NCBI GenBank assembly: GCA_022414725.1
Contig: JAJSRW010001641.1
Location: 124,001 to 188,000 of the forward strand
From: Microglena sp. YARC
Taxonomy: Eukaryota > Chlorophyta > Chlorophyceae > Chlamydomonadales > Chlamydomonadaceae
Direction of reading: 5' to 3'
Length of the DNA stretch: 64,000 nucleotides
Position 1 is the stretch's first letter, and every line of letters starts with the position of its first letter. Shown in pieces: positions 37,146 to 46,870 of this stretch. The notes beneath the pieces are model-generated. The model searched no databases, had not been told where the DNA came from, and worked only from the letters and a program-made list of their open reading frames with translations. A program made the translations under genes and the position numbers.

Positions 37146-37229
37146 ATGAAGTCTGGCATTTCAGCAGACATCCGCGACTTGATAATGTCGCGTGTAACAT
37201 TTGCTGAACACAAATGGGTATGGGACTGA
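37146..37229 (+). pseudogene. N-cap scrap of the divergent W-repeat subfamily
   Basis: The 27-codon frame MKSGISADIRDLIMSRV, then AEHKWVWD and TGA, aligns with the family N-cap (ISAEI, SRRV, EHKWDW). It probably comes from a gene of the same subfamily as copy 15, perhaps its displaced 5' end. Confidence 0.65.
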
Positions 37230-37312
37230 ACATTTACTCGGTTTCCTGTTATTTATTTTTAAATACTAAATGAAAAATATATCTTATGAAAAATAGATAT
37301 AAACAAAAACAC

Positions 37313-37477
37313 ATTAATACATTATTATTACAATGTTATTACAATATTATTACTATATTATTGTAATATTATTACAACATTATTACAATATTATTACAAT
37401 ATTATTACAACATTATTACAATATTATTACAATATTATTACAACATTATTACAATATTATTACAATATTATTACAAA
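37313..37477. repeat. ATTATTACAA/T-type microsatellite
   Basis: About 13 units of a 11-12-base motif (acattattacaatattatta) in tandem. The segment stops 15 bases before the end of TnpB remnant B, which may have inserted next to it. Confidence 0.85.
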
Positions 37478-37492
37478 GATTACCGCTCTGAA

Positions 37493-38281
37493 AACCCTGT
37501 TATTCCATTATATTCTCTAATAATTCTGAAGGGTCGTAGAATTATTATTAGGAAAACCGGTTCTGTTACCGCCTCAGGCGAAGACGGGTAATGTTAGGAT
37601 TACGATAACAATCCTTTCATCAATATGTTTTTAGAAGCATTCGCGTCTCTCCCCTTTGAAAGTGTTTGGCAAAATCCTGAGAATTCCATTATTAAAAGAT
37701 ATACTTGAAGGTGCTAATTCAACAGTTTGTCTAGGGTTCTTTTTTGTCTTGTATTTCATCTTGAAAAACTTTATGTTACCATTTTTCAAGTTAGTGAACG
37801 CAGATTTATAAGCATCACAAACTGATTTTACTGCATTTGCTCGAATCTCTTTAGGAGTGAATGTTTCAAATCCTTGTAAATTGTGATTTTTCTCATAAGC
37901 AATTTCTTTCATTTCATCTCTCATTATCTTATTCTTAGTCTTGATTTCTTCAATAATTTTTTGTTTGTCAGATTGATCTACTATGTCTTGTTTCAATGTA
38001 TGCAAATCTTCAATTTCTTTTGAAAGTTTCTTGTATGTTTTACTGTTCTTTTTGGTATTGGATGTGACAAGGAGATCTCTCAATGTTTGGAAATATGGTT
38101 TATGACCCTTATATACATATTATATAGCTTTATTACTAACATATCTCGATGTATTAATAAATTCATCAAGTATTTGTTTTTGTTTTTTCGTTGGGAAAAG
38201 TTTTATTTGTATTGTTTTTAGTGGTTTTATCTTTTCTTCCAGAATAGCTTCTTTTGCCCATTTGCCTACAAGAGAAGACAT
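37493..38281 (-). mobile_element. TnpB/Fanzor-type element, deletion derivative B
   Basis: ATG 38281 opens a TnpB-type N-terminus (MSSLVGKWAKEAIL, then IQIKLFPTKKQKQIL and FINTSRYVSNKAI). Codon 54 is TAA (38120-38122). The frame continues through KLSKEIEDLHTLKQD, EIRANAVKSVCDAYKSAF, NLKNGNIKFFKMK and PSSISFNNGILRILP to 37631. These are the wedge/helix-bundle and RuvC-I-preceding parts of TnpB proteins. The catalytic C-terminal half is deleted and the reading frame joins out of phase to the conserved 3' end (37493-37653), which is identical in layout to remnants A and C. It is immobile on its own. Confidence 0.8.
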
Positions 38282-38376
38282 GGATGATTGACAATAAATC
38301 TAATTGATAGGTTGAAAATGGCTATACGTATATATTTTAATTTTTATCATTTCACCAAAAGTCTGCGGTCATATAA

Positions 38377-39813
38377 ATGCAAATCCAATTTATAAGTATT
38401 TTTAATGACGGTAATTTCATTAGAGTGTTCAATGCAAATACTAAAACGACCACTTATTTCAATAAGAACACAATTTCAATTCAGATGGATAATGTATCTA
38501 GTTTTTTCTTGAAAAACGATACTAATATTGGCTTCTATAATTATAATGATATCAAAGCACCTTTGTCTGTTTCTATCAATGAACTAGTATACCTGTTAGT
38601 TGGATGGGCAGAAAGTTCGGTAAAAACAGAAAGTTGGGATTTAAATCATGCATATTCTTTATTAGAGTTACAAATGCAGATCGACAATAATCCGATAGAA
38701 ATAGATGAGCTAATATATAACACAGGCACAAGTAATTTTGATGATGTTACACAACTTGTACTCATGGCTGTCAATGACAAAGATTCTAAGGTTATCAGAC
38801 AAAGTAAGATGGTAATGAAATATAGACTAGGACAAGATATATTAGCAGTAGTTTCTGGAACACTTATAGGCCCAACAATACCACAAAATACAATATATCG
38901 GATTGGTTTATTTGAAGACGTTGATGACAGACAACTTGCGTTCTCAACAGGATCATTTATAACCGCAGGGTGTTTTTTTCAATACGACTCTATTACCGAT
39001 AAGATCAGTGTGGTACTTCGTCGAAACAATGTTCCATTATTAATCCCAGATTTAGTTGTTACTCAAACTGACTGGAATATTGACACATTGGATGGTTCAG
39101 GTGTCAGTTCATTGAATATAAATTTTTATACAAACTTGACATTCATTTATGAATTAAGACATCGTCAAGGAACAATCATGAAATTAGGAGTAATGTATAA
39201 TGATACGATGGTATTTTGTCACGAGTTTATTGAAAGTGTTAAATATACTCCATCATTACCAATACGTTGGGAAATATTAGGAAATAAATTACCTTCTTCC
39301 ACCGTATGTTCTGGGGATATGTTACAAGGATATGCGATAGTCTATGGTAAACAAAACCGTACGAATAATGATATACGCGTGTCCGGAATGACAAGTGTGC
39401 AAAAATCTATAGCAGCTACAGATGTAAATGTTAATCTTATCGCAATTCGATTATTATTACCTAGTGCAAGCAAATGTCATATTAAATTGTATAAAATTCA
39501 AATTATAAACACACAAATTGGATTTGCAAAATGGGATCTAGTTTTGAATCCAATCGGATTGGACACATTAGATTTCGTTGATGGAGAATCTATAATACAA
39601 AAAAACGAATATACCTACACTGTTACAGGGGGTACTATTTTAGCAAGTGGATATGTAGGAAGTAATACAATAGAAACTATTGATTTAGATTCTAATTTTT
39701 ATCCGATGACAACTAGTATAAATGGAATATCTGATGTCATAACATTGAGAATAAACGGTATGAATGGAACTGTAAATGTTGGTGCAAATATTTCATGGCG
39801 TGAATACATCTAA
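38377..39813 (+). CDS. Beta-rich hypothetical protein, possible virion or fibre component
   Basis: 478 residues with regularly spaced hydrophobic/polar alternation that predicts mostly beta strands. Residues ~165-215 (LIGPTIPQNTIYRIGLF, then STGSFITAGCFFQYD and ISVVLRRN) and the C-terminal block (TVTGGTILASGYVGSN) recall repeated beta modules in phage and giant-virus structural proteins. That is an impression, not a database result. No signal peptide or membrane segment. Upstream spacing is about 95 bases from the TnpB remnant, downstream lies a 480-base gap. Function is inferred weakly. Confidence 0.5.
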   Translation: MQIQFISIFNDGNFIRVFNANTKTTTYFNKNTISIQMDNVSSFFLKNDTNIGFYNYNDIKAPLSVSINELVYLLVGWAESSVKTESWDLNHAYSLLELQMQIDNNPIEIDELIYNTGTSNFDDVTQLVLMAVNDKDSKVIRQSKMVMKYRLGQDILAVVSGTLIGPTIPQNTIYRIGLFEDVDDRQLAFSTGSFITAGCFFQYDSITDKISVVLRRNNVPLLIPDLVVTQTDWNIDTLDGSGVSSLNINFYTNLTFIYELRHRQGTIMKLGVMYNDTMVFCHEFIESVKYTPSLPIRWEILGNKLPSSTVCSGDMLQGYAIVYGKQNRTNNDIRVSGMTSVQKSIAATDVNVNLIAIRLLLPSASKCHIKLYKIQIINTQIGFAKWDLVLNPIGLDTLDFVDGESIIQKNEYTYTVTGGTILASGYVGSNTIETIDLDSNFYPMTTSINGISDVITLRINGMNGTVNVGANISWREYI

Positions 39814-40060
39814 CATACCACCAACACTTGTACTTTCTGTAAACTTTTTATGAATATTGTTGTTTAAACCAATCTCGAAAATTGTAAAAAGTAGATGGTT
39901 AATGCTTTCAAATATAAAAGATAATTCATAAGTCGATTATACTCATTCAAAAGCCTGAACCTTGGCGGCTAGGTTACAGCTAAATTAAATCATACTAATC
40001 CTGTTGATCTATAATATGTCAATAATTACCTAGCGAGAAAGGGTGGGTTGACAATGTTGA

Positions 40061-40204
40061 TCACCCTAGGTTCTGTAGAGTGCATAAGTCCTTGATCAAC
40101 TTATCTTTGCGTATATTTTCAATTTGGCAATATTCTGGTAAAGAAAGCCCTATTCGCTTTTCTACGTCTTTTATCCAATAAAAATCCAACGAATAACTGT
40201 CCTA
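40061..40204 (-). pseudogene. Coding scrap of an unknown protein
   Basis: The minus strand is open for 47 codons without a start: DSYSLDFYWIKDVEKRIGLS, then LPEYCQIENIRKDKLIKDL, ending TGA at 40061. The composition is protein-like and it seems the only content of the 39814-40210 gap. From about 40215 the leader of copy 16 begins (attataaagatacttgtgga). Confidence 0.35.
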
Positions 40205-40297
40205 TTTTTAACACAAATTATAAAGATACTTGTGGATATACCACCATCTATTATTTAGTTATTACTGAAATTTACGATCATATTGTTTATAATAATA

Positions 40298-41548
40298 ATG
40301 ATAACAGCGGAAATAAATAGCCACATCTCGAGACGGGTCAAATGTATGGAACACAAGTGGGATTGGCGTTTATTGAGTTATAATCCATGTTTGACGCATG
40401 AAGTTATCAAATGCTATCCAGACAAACCATGGAATTGGTACTGGATCAGCAGAACACCCACTATCACGTGGGATATTATACAAACCTACCCAGATAAACC
40501 ATGGGACTGGCGTGGATTGAGCGCAAACCCCAATTTCATATGGGATATTATACGAGATAATCCAAACAAACCATGGGACTTTTATGAGTTGAGCGCAAAT
40601 CCCAACATCACATGGGATATGATACAAACCAACCCTGACAAACCATGGGATTGGTACTGGATCAGCAAAAACCCTTGCATCAATTGGGATATTATCAAAG
40701 CAAATCCCGACAAACCTTGGGACTGGTGTGGATTGAGCGCAAACCCCAATATCACATGGGACATTGTACAATCCAATCCCGACAAAACATGGAACTGGAA
40801 CTGGATCAGCAGAAACCCCAACATCACATGGGATATAATCCAATCCAACCCCGACAAACAATGGGACTGGTTAGGATTGAGCAGAAACCCCAACATCTCG
40901 TGGGATGTTGTACAAGCCAACCCCTACGAACCATGGGATTGGTACTGGATCAGTGCTAACCCCAATATCACTTGGGATATTGTACAAGCCAACCCCGACA
41001 AACCATGGTACTGGACCTGTATCAGCGCAAACCCCAATATCACTTGGGATATAATCCAATCCAACCCAGACAAACCATGGGATTGGTTTTATATTAGCAG
41101 AAACCCTTGCATCAAATGGGATATAATACAAGCTAATCCAGATAAACCATGGGATTGGTTTTACATAAGCAAAAACCCTGTAATAACGGTGGATATTGTC
41201 AAAGCCTACCCCGACAAACCATGGAATTGGTACTGGATCAGCAAAAACCCTGTAATAACGGTGGATATTGTCAAAGCCAACCCCGACAAACCATGGGACT
41301 GGCGTGGATTGATCTCAAACCTCAATATCACATGGGACATTGTACAATCCAACCCAGACAAACCTTGGTGTTGGTATGAATTAAGCAATAACCCACATAT
41401 GTTGCTATCTAACCAAGACATTTGCGATATCATACGTAGATGTAGAGCAGCAAGAACTGTACAAAAAATATGGAGACATGTTAATACAAACCCGAGTTAT
41501 AATGCGTGTCGGCGTAGACTCTTTAGGGAATATAATGAATTGGTTTAA
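40298..41548 (+). CDS. W-repeat family copy 16, 14 repeats
   Basis: 416 residues from MITAEI. Variable pairs: YW-RG-YE-YW-CG-NW-LG-YW-TC-FY-FY-YW-RG-YE. The NPVITVDIVKA repeats and the YW-TC block match copy 12, while the LTHEVIKCYPDKPW first repeat matches copy 14, so this gene is a mosaic. One repeat ends GLIS instead of GLSA and one has YEPW in place of DKPW. Confidence 0.8.
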   Translation: MITAEINSHISRRVKCMEHKWDWRLLSYNPCLTHEVIKCYPDKPWNWYWISRTPTITWDIIQTYPDKPWDWRGLSANPNFIWDIIRDNPNKPWDFYELSANPNITWDMIQTNPDKPWDWYWISKNPCINWDIIKANPDKPWDWCGLSANPNITWDIVQSNPDKTWNWNWISRNPNITWDIIQSNPDKQWDWLGLSRNPNISWDVVQANPYEPWDWYWISANPNITWDIVQANPDKPWYWTCISANPNITWDIIQSNPDKPWDWFYISRNPCIKWDIIQANPDKPWDWFYISKNPVITVDIVKAYPDKPWNWYWISKNPVITVDIVKANPDKPWDWRGLISNLNITWDIVQSNPDKPWCWYELSNNPHMLLSNQDICDIIRRCRAARTVQKIWRHVNTNPSYNACRRRLFREYNELV

Positions 41549-41840
41549 AATTATTATTATTACTAGCAATATCTTACCACTCATAGAAGAGCAAGACAGA
41601 AAGCCCTGAATTGCTTAGTAACAATCTTTTCATTTAATATGTTTTAAGAAGCACATGTAAAACTTCAATTCATTTGTTTCCTTTGGAAATATCTTGATTA
41701 TCGATATCATCGTAAAAATACAATGTTCCAATACATGAATAGTTTTCGGACAGTAATTTTTATAAAGATACTTGTGGATATACTACCATCTATTATTTAG
41801 TTATTACGGAAATTTACAATCATATTTTTTAATAATAATA

Positions 41841-43025
41841 ATGATTACAGCGGAAATAAATAACCACATCTCGAGACGGGTCAAATGTATGGAACACAAG
41901 TGGGATTGGCGTTTATTGAGTTATAACTCATCTTTAACGTGGGGCATTATCGAAGCCTACCCCGACAAACCATGGAATTGGTACTGGATCAGCAGAACCC
42001 CCTGCATCACATGGGATATTATACAAGCCAACCCAGATAAACCATGGGACTGGCGTGGATTGAGCGCAAACCCAAATTTCATATGGGATATTATTAAAGC
42101 CAACCCTGATAAACCATGGGACTGGTGTGAATTGAGCGCAAACCCACATATCACATGGGATATGATACAAACAAACCCAGATAAACCATGGGATTGGTAT
42201 AATATCAGCAAAAACCCTTGCGTCAAATGGTTTATTGTAGAAGCAAACCCTGACAAACCATGGAACTGGTGTGGATTGAGCTCAAACCCCAACATCACAT
42301 GGGATATTATACAATCCAACCCAGACAAATCATGGGATTGGTCTTTTATTAGCAGAAACCCTAATATCACATGGAATATTATACAATCCAACCCAGATAA
42401 ACAATGGAATTGGAACTGGATAAGCGCAAACCCCAACATCTCTTGGGATGTTGTACAAGCCAACCCTGATAAACCATGGGATTGGTACTGGATCAGCGCA
42501 AACCCCAATATCACATGGGATGTTGTGCAATCCAACCCCGACAAACCATGGAATTGGACCTGGATCAGCGCAAACCCCAATATCACTTGGGATATTATAC
42601 AAGCCAACCCCAACGAAAAATGGATTTGGTACTGGGTCAGCAGAAACCCCAACATCACATGGGATATTATCCAAGCCTACCCCGACAACCCATGGAATTG
42701 GTACTGGATCAGCAAAACCCTACATATCCCATGTGATATTATCAAAGCCAACCCCGACAAACCATGGGACTGGCGTGGATTGAGCGCAAACCCCAATATC
42801 AAATGGGATGTTATCGTAGCAAACCTCGATAACCCATGGAATTGGTATGAGTTGAGCTCTAACCCCAATATGTTGTTATCTACCCAAGACATTTGCGATA
42901 TCATACCTAGATGTAGAGCAGCAAGAACCATTCAGAAAATATGGCGATACGTCAATACAAACCCGAGTTATAATGTATGTCAACACAAACTCTTTAGGGA
43001 ATATAATGAAATGGTTTATTATTAA
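41841..43025 (+). CDS. W-repeat family copy 17, 13 repeats
   Basis: 394 residues. Variable pairs: YW-RG-CE-YN-CG-SF-NW-YW-TW-YW-YW-RG-YE. Three repeats break the scaffold: PNEKWIWYWVS, DNPWNW and a repeat that starts TLHIPCDII. The helix reads RAARTIQKIWRYV, preceded by IIPR instead of IIRR. The downstream leader (43026-43155) is almost identical to the one before copy 23. Confidence 0.8.
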   Translation: MITAEINNHISRRVKCMEHKWDWRLLSYNSSLTWGIIEAYPDKPWNWYWISRTPCITWDIIQANPDKPWDWRGLSANPNFIWDIIKANPDKPWDWCELSANPHITWDMIQTNPDKPWDWYNISKNPCVKWFIVEANPDKPWNWCGLSSNPNITWDIIQSNPDKSWDWSFISRNPNITWNIIQSNPDKQWNWNWISANPNISWDVVQANPDKPWDWYWISANPNITWDVVQSNPDKPWNWTWISANPNITWDIIQANPNEKWIWYWVSRNPNITWDIIQAYPDNPWNWYWISKTLHIPCDIIKANPDKPWDWRGLSANPNIKWDVIVANLDNPWNWYELSSNPNMLLSTQDICDIIPRCRAARTIQKIWRYVNTNPSYNVCQHKLFREYNEMVYY

Positions 43026-43069
43026 ATTATTATTATCCTCATACCGATTATGATCTTTTCAAATCGATT

Positions 43070-43155
43070 TATTATTTATAAAGATACTTGTGGATATACT
43101 ACCATCTATTATCTAGTTATTATGGAAATTTACAATCATATTTTTTATAATAATA
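43070..43155 (+). promoter_or_regulatory. Conserved leader of the W-repeat genes (exemplar)
   Basis: The segment tttataaagatacttgtgga, then actaccatctatta, then ggaaatttacaatcatattt and an A/T run up to the ATG recurs 5' of most family genes. Examples start near 17089, 19431, 20738, 21956, 23066, 25050, 26479, 27797, 29340, 35188, 40219, 41760, 46798, 49287 and 50610. The tataaag element lies 60-90 bases before the start codon. A TATA-like core promoter is inferred. Copies that start MISTEI use tataaagatacttgtgaat variants, and copies 22, 26 and 27 a weaker form (atatacttatgg or gatacttatgg). Confidence 0.55.
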
Positions 43156-44193
43156 ATGATTTCAGCGGAAATAAATAACCACATCTCGAGACGGGTCAAA
43201 TGTATGGAACACAAGTGGGATTGGGGTTTGTTGAGTTGTAATCCATATTTGACGTGGGACAATATTGAATGCAATCCGGACAAGCCATGGAATTGGTACA
43301 GTATCAGCTCAAACCCCCATATCAAATGGGAGATTGTCATTACAAACCCCAATAAACCTTGGGACTGGTGTGGACTGAGCGCAAACCCCAACATCACGTG
43401 GGATATTATACATGCCAACCCAGACAAACCATGGGACTGGGACTGGATCAGTAGAAAACCCACCATCACATGGGATATTGTCCAAGCCAACCCCGACAAA
43501 CCATGGGACTTGTGGGGATTAAGCGCAAACCCTAATATCACGTGGGATATTATACAAGCAAACCCCAACAAACCATGGAATTGGTTGTATATAAGCGCAA
43601 AACCTTCCATCACATTGGATATTATACGAGATAATCCAGACAAATCATGGAATTGGTATTATATTAGCAGAAAACCTTGTATCAAATGGGATATTGTCAA
43701 AGCAAACCCCAACAAACCATGGAATTGGTTTTATATTAGCGCAAACCCCAGCATCACATGGGATATTATACGAGATAATCCAAACAAACCATGGAATTGG
43801 TTTTACATGAGCACAAACCCCAACATCACATGGGACATTATACAAGCCAATCCAGATAAACCATGGAATTGGTTGTATATAAGCGCAAACCCCAACATCA
43901 CGTGGGATATTATACGAGACAATCCAAACAAACCATGGGACTGGTGTTGGATCAGCAGAAACCCCAACATCACGTGGGATGTTATACAAGACAACCCTGA
44001 TAAGCCATGGGACTGGTGTGTATTGAGTAGAAACCCCAATATGTTGCTATCTAACCAAGATATTTGTGATATAATACGTAGATACAAAGCAGCAAGAACT
44101 ATACAAAAAATATGGCGACATGTCAATACTAACCCGAATTATAATGCATGTCAGTGTAGAATCTTTAGGGAATATAATGAATTGGTCGAGTGA
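43156..44193 (+). CDS. W-repeat family copy 18, 11 repeats
   Basis: 345 residues. Variable pairs: YS-CG-DW-WG-LY-YY-FY-FY-LY-CW-CV. It has a run of aromatic pairs (LY, YY, FY, FY, LY) not seen elsewhere to this extent. The last two repeats (CW-CV) match copies 22 and 24. One repeat has PWDLWG, where Leu replaces the second Trp. Confidence 0.8.
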   Translation: MISAEINNHISRRVKCMEHKWDWGLLSCNPYLTWDNIECNPDKPWNWYSISSNPHIKWEIVITNPNKPWDWCGLSANPNITWDIIHANPDKPWDWDWISRKPTITWDIVQANPDKPWDLWGLSANPNITWDIIQANPNKPWNWLYISAKPSITLDIIRDNPDKSWNWYYISRKPCIKWDIVKANPNKPWNWFYISANPSITWDIIRDNPNKPWNWFYMSTNPNITWDIIQANPDKPWNWLYISANPNITWDIIRDNPNKPWDWCWISRNPNITWDVIQDNPDKPWDWCVLSRNPNMLLSNQDICDIIRRYKAARTIQKIWRHVNTNPNYNACQCRIFREYNELVE

Positions 44194-44252
44194 TTATATA
44201 AAGATAATTGTGATACTATTTATTATATGGATATTTATAATTTTGTATAATA

Positions 44253-45548
44253 ATGATTTCAACCGAAATAAATAGTCACATATCGAGACGGGTCAAATAC
44301 GCGGAACACAAGTGGGACTGGGGTTCATTGAGTTATAACTCGCGTTTACCGTGGGGCATTGTCGAAAGCTATCCAGACAAACCATGGGACTGGTGCTGGA
44401 TCAGCAGAAACCCACATATCAAATGGGAGATTGTAAAAGCCAATCCCGACAAACCCTGGGACTGGTGTAAGTTGAGCGCAAACCCCAATATCACATGGGA
44501 TATTATACAAGACAATCCTGATAAACCGTGGAATTGGTTCGGATTGAGCGTAAACCCCAATATCACGTGGGATATTGTCATTACAAACCCCGACAAACAA
44601 TGGAATTGGTACTGGATTAGTAGAAGCCCAACCTGCACATGGGATGTTGTACAAGCAAACCCCGACAAACCATGGGATTGGTGCGGACTGAGTGTAAACC
44701 CCAACATCACGTGGGATGTTGTACAAGCTAACCCCGACAAACCGTGGAACTGGAACTGGATCAGCAGAAACCCCAACATACCATGGGATTGGCGCGGAAT
44801 GAGTGTAATCCCCAACATCACATGGGATATTATACAAGACAACCTCAACAAACCATGGGATTGGTATTCCATTAGCAGAAACCCCAACATCGCTTGGGAG
44901 ATTGTCATTACAAACCCGTATAAACCATGGGATTGGCACTGGATTAGCAGAAGCACTAACATCACACTAGACATTGTCGAAGCTCATCCAGACATCCCAT
45001 GGGACTGGTATGGATTCAGCAGAAACCCCAACATCACGTGGGATATGATACAAACCAACCCAGACAAACCATGGAATTGGTACTGGATCAGCGCAAACCC
45101 CAACATCACATGGGATATTATCGAAGCATACCCAGACAAACCATGGGACTGGTGTGGAATGAGCGCAAACCCCAATATCAAATGGGATATTATACAAGCC
45201 GACCCGGATAAACCATGGGACTGGTGTAAGTTGAGCGCAAACCCCAGCATCACATGGGAGATTATACAAACCAACACAGACAAACCGTGGGCTTGGAACT
45301 GGATCAGTACAAACCCTAATATCACATGGGATATTGTACGAGACAACCTTGATAAGCCATGGGACTGGTCTGAGTTGAGCAGAAACCCCAATATGTTGCA
45401 GTTATCTAACCTAGACATTTGTGATATCATACGTAGATGTAGATCAGCAAGAACTGTACAAAAAATATGGAGACATGTTAATACAAACCCGAGTTATAAT
45501 GTATGTCGAAGTAGACTCTATAGGGAATATAATGAATTAGTCGAGTGA
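44253..45548 (+). CDS. W-repeat family copy 19, 14 repeats plus a 13-residue half repeat
   Basis: 431 residues. The N-cap is variant (RRVKYAEHKWDWGSLSY, with Lys-Tyr-Ala in place of Lys-Cys-Met). Variable pairs: CW-CK-FG-YW-CG-NW-(RG)-YS-HW-YG-YW-CG-CK-NW-SE. The bracketed unit is only NPNIPWDWRGMSV: an in-frame deletion has fused the start of one repeat to the second half of the next. The C-cap has the extra residue in NPNMLQLSN. Confidence 0.8.
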   Translation: MISTEINSHISRRVKYAEHKWDWGSLSYNSRLPWGIVESYPDKPWDWCWISRNPHIKWEIVKANPDKPWDWCKLSANPNITWDIIQDNPDKPWNWFGLSVNPNITWDIVITNPDKQWNWYWISRSPTCTWDVVQANPDKPWDWCGLSVNPNITWDVVQANPDKPWNWNWISRNPNIPWDWRGMSVIPNITWDIIQDNLNKPWDWYSISRNPNIAWEIVITNPYKPWDWHWISRSTNITLDIVEAHPDIPWDWYGFSRNPNITWDMIQTNPDKPWNWYWISANPNITWDIIEAYPDKPWDWCGMSANPNIKWDIIQADPDKPWDWCKLSANPSITWEIIQTNTDKPWAWNWISTNPNITWDIVRDNLDKPWDWSELSRNPNMLQLSNLDICDIIRRCRSARTVQKIWRHVNTNPSYNVCRSRLYREYNELVE

Positions 45549-45690
45549 TTATTATTTATTTTTGTATTATTTAATACATGGATTATTATATAATTTGTTC
45601 TATAGATCTACACCAACATAAAGATACTTGTGAATATGATATTTATTATATGGATATGGATATTTATAATTGTAATTTTTTATAATTATA

Positions 45691-46728
45691 ATGATTTCAA
45701 CCGAAATAAATAGTCACATCTCGAGACGCTTCAAATGCGTGGAACACGCGTGTAACTGGGCTTCCTTAAGCAGAAACCCAAACGTCACATGGGATATTAT
45801 CGAAGCCAATCCATACAAACCATGGGATTGGTTTTGGATCAGCAGAAAACCCTATATCACGTGGGATATTATCCAAACCAATCCCGACAAACAATGGGAT
45901 TGGTTTTCGATCAGCAGAAACCCCTGCATCAAATGGGATATTATACAAGCCAACCCAGATAAACCATGGGACTGGGGTGGAATCAGCGCAAACCCCGTCA
46001 TCACATGGGATATTATACAAGCCAATCCAGACAAACCGTGGAACTGGAACTGGATCAGCACGAACCCTAATATCACATGGGATATAATACAAGCTAATCC
46101 ATATAAACTATGGAATTGGAACTTGATTAGCGCAAACCCCAATATCACGTGGGATATTATACAAGCCAATCCCGATAAACCTTGGAATTGGTACTGGATC
46201 AGCAGAAACCCTTGCATCAAATGGACGATTGTCAAAGCAAACCCCGACAAACCATGGGACTGGTGTGGATTAAGCGCAAACCCCAATATCACTTGGGATA
46301 TTATACAAGCCAATCCCGATAAACCTTGGAATTGGTACTGGATCAGCAGAAACACTTGCATCAAATGGACGATTGTCAAAGCAAACCCCAACAAACCGTG
46401 GAACTGGTGTGTAATGAGCTCAAACCCCAACATCACATGGGAGATTATACAAACCAACACAGACAAACCGTGGGCTTGGAGCTGGATCAGTACAAACCCT
46501 AATATCACATGGGATATTGTACAAGACAACCCTGATAAGCCATGGGACTGGTATGAGTTGAGCAGAAACCCCAATATGTTGCTATCTAACCAAGACATTT
46601 GTGATATCATACGTAGATGTAGAGCAACAAGAACCATACAGAAAATATGGCGATACGTCAATACAAACCCGAGTTATAATGTATGTCGAAGTAGACTCTT
46701 TAGGGAATATAATGAATTAGTCGAGTGA
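45691..46728 (+). CDS. W-repeat family copy 20, 11 repeats
   Basis: 345 residues. The N-cap differs: RRFKCVEHACNWASLSR, without the HKW motif; copy 21 shares it. Variable pairs: FW-FS-GG-NW-NL-YW-CG-YW-CV-SW-YE. The YW and WTIVKA repeats closely match copy 1. The 3' end and the following 140 bases are nearly identical to the segment before this gene, so copies 20 and 21 arose by tandem duplication. Confidence 0.8.
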   Translation: MISTEINSHISRRFKCVEHACNWASLSRNPNVTWDIIEANPYKPWDWFWISRKPYITWDIIQTNPDKQWDWFSISRNPCIKWDIIQANPDKPWDWGGISANPVITWDIIQANPDKPWNWNWISTNPNITWDIIQANPYKLWNWNLISANPNITWDIIQANPDKPWNWYWISRNPCIKWTIVKANPDKPWDWCGLSANPNITWDIIQANPDKPWNWYWISRNTCIKWTIVKANPNKPWNWCVMSSNPNITWEIIQTNTDKPWAWSWISTNPNITWDIVQDNPDKPWDWYELSRNPNMLLSNQDICDIIRRCRATRTIQKIWRYVNTNPSYNVCRSRLFREYNELVE

Positions 46729-46870
46729 TTATTATTTATTTTTGTATTATTTAATACATGGATTATTATATAATTTGTTCTATAGATCTACACCAACATA
46801 AAGATACTTGTGAATATGATATTTATTATATGGATATGGATATTTATAATTGTAATTTTTTATAATAATA

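Noticed and set aside
37313..37477. Replication origin
   Set aside because: The ATTATTACA-type microsatellite is AT-rich, but no other origin feature is visible; simple sequence expansion is sufficient.
39940..40080. tRNA or group I intron-like segment in the 39.8-40.2 kb gap
   Set aside because: No cloverleaf with a proper T arm and acceptor stem could be drawn and no conserved intron core was seen.
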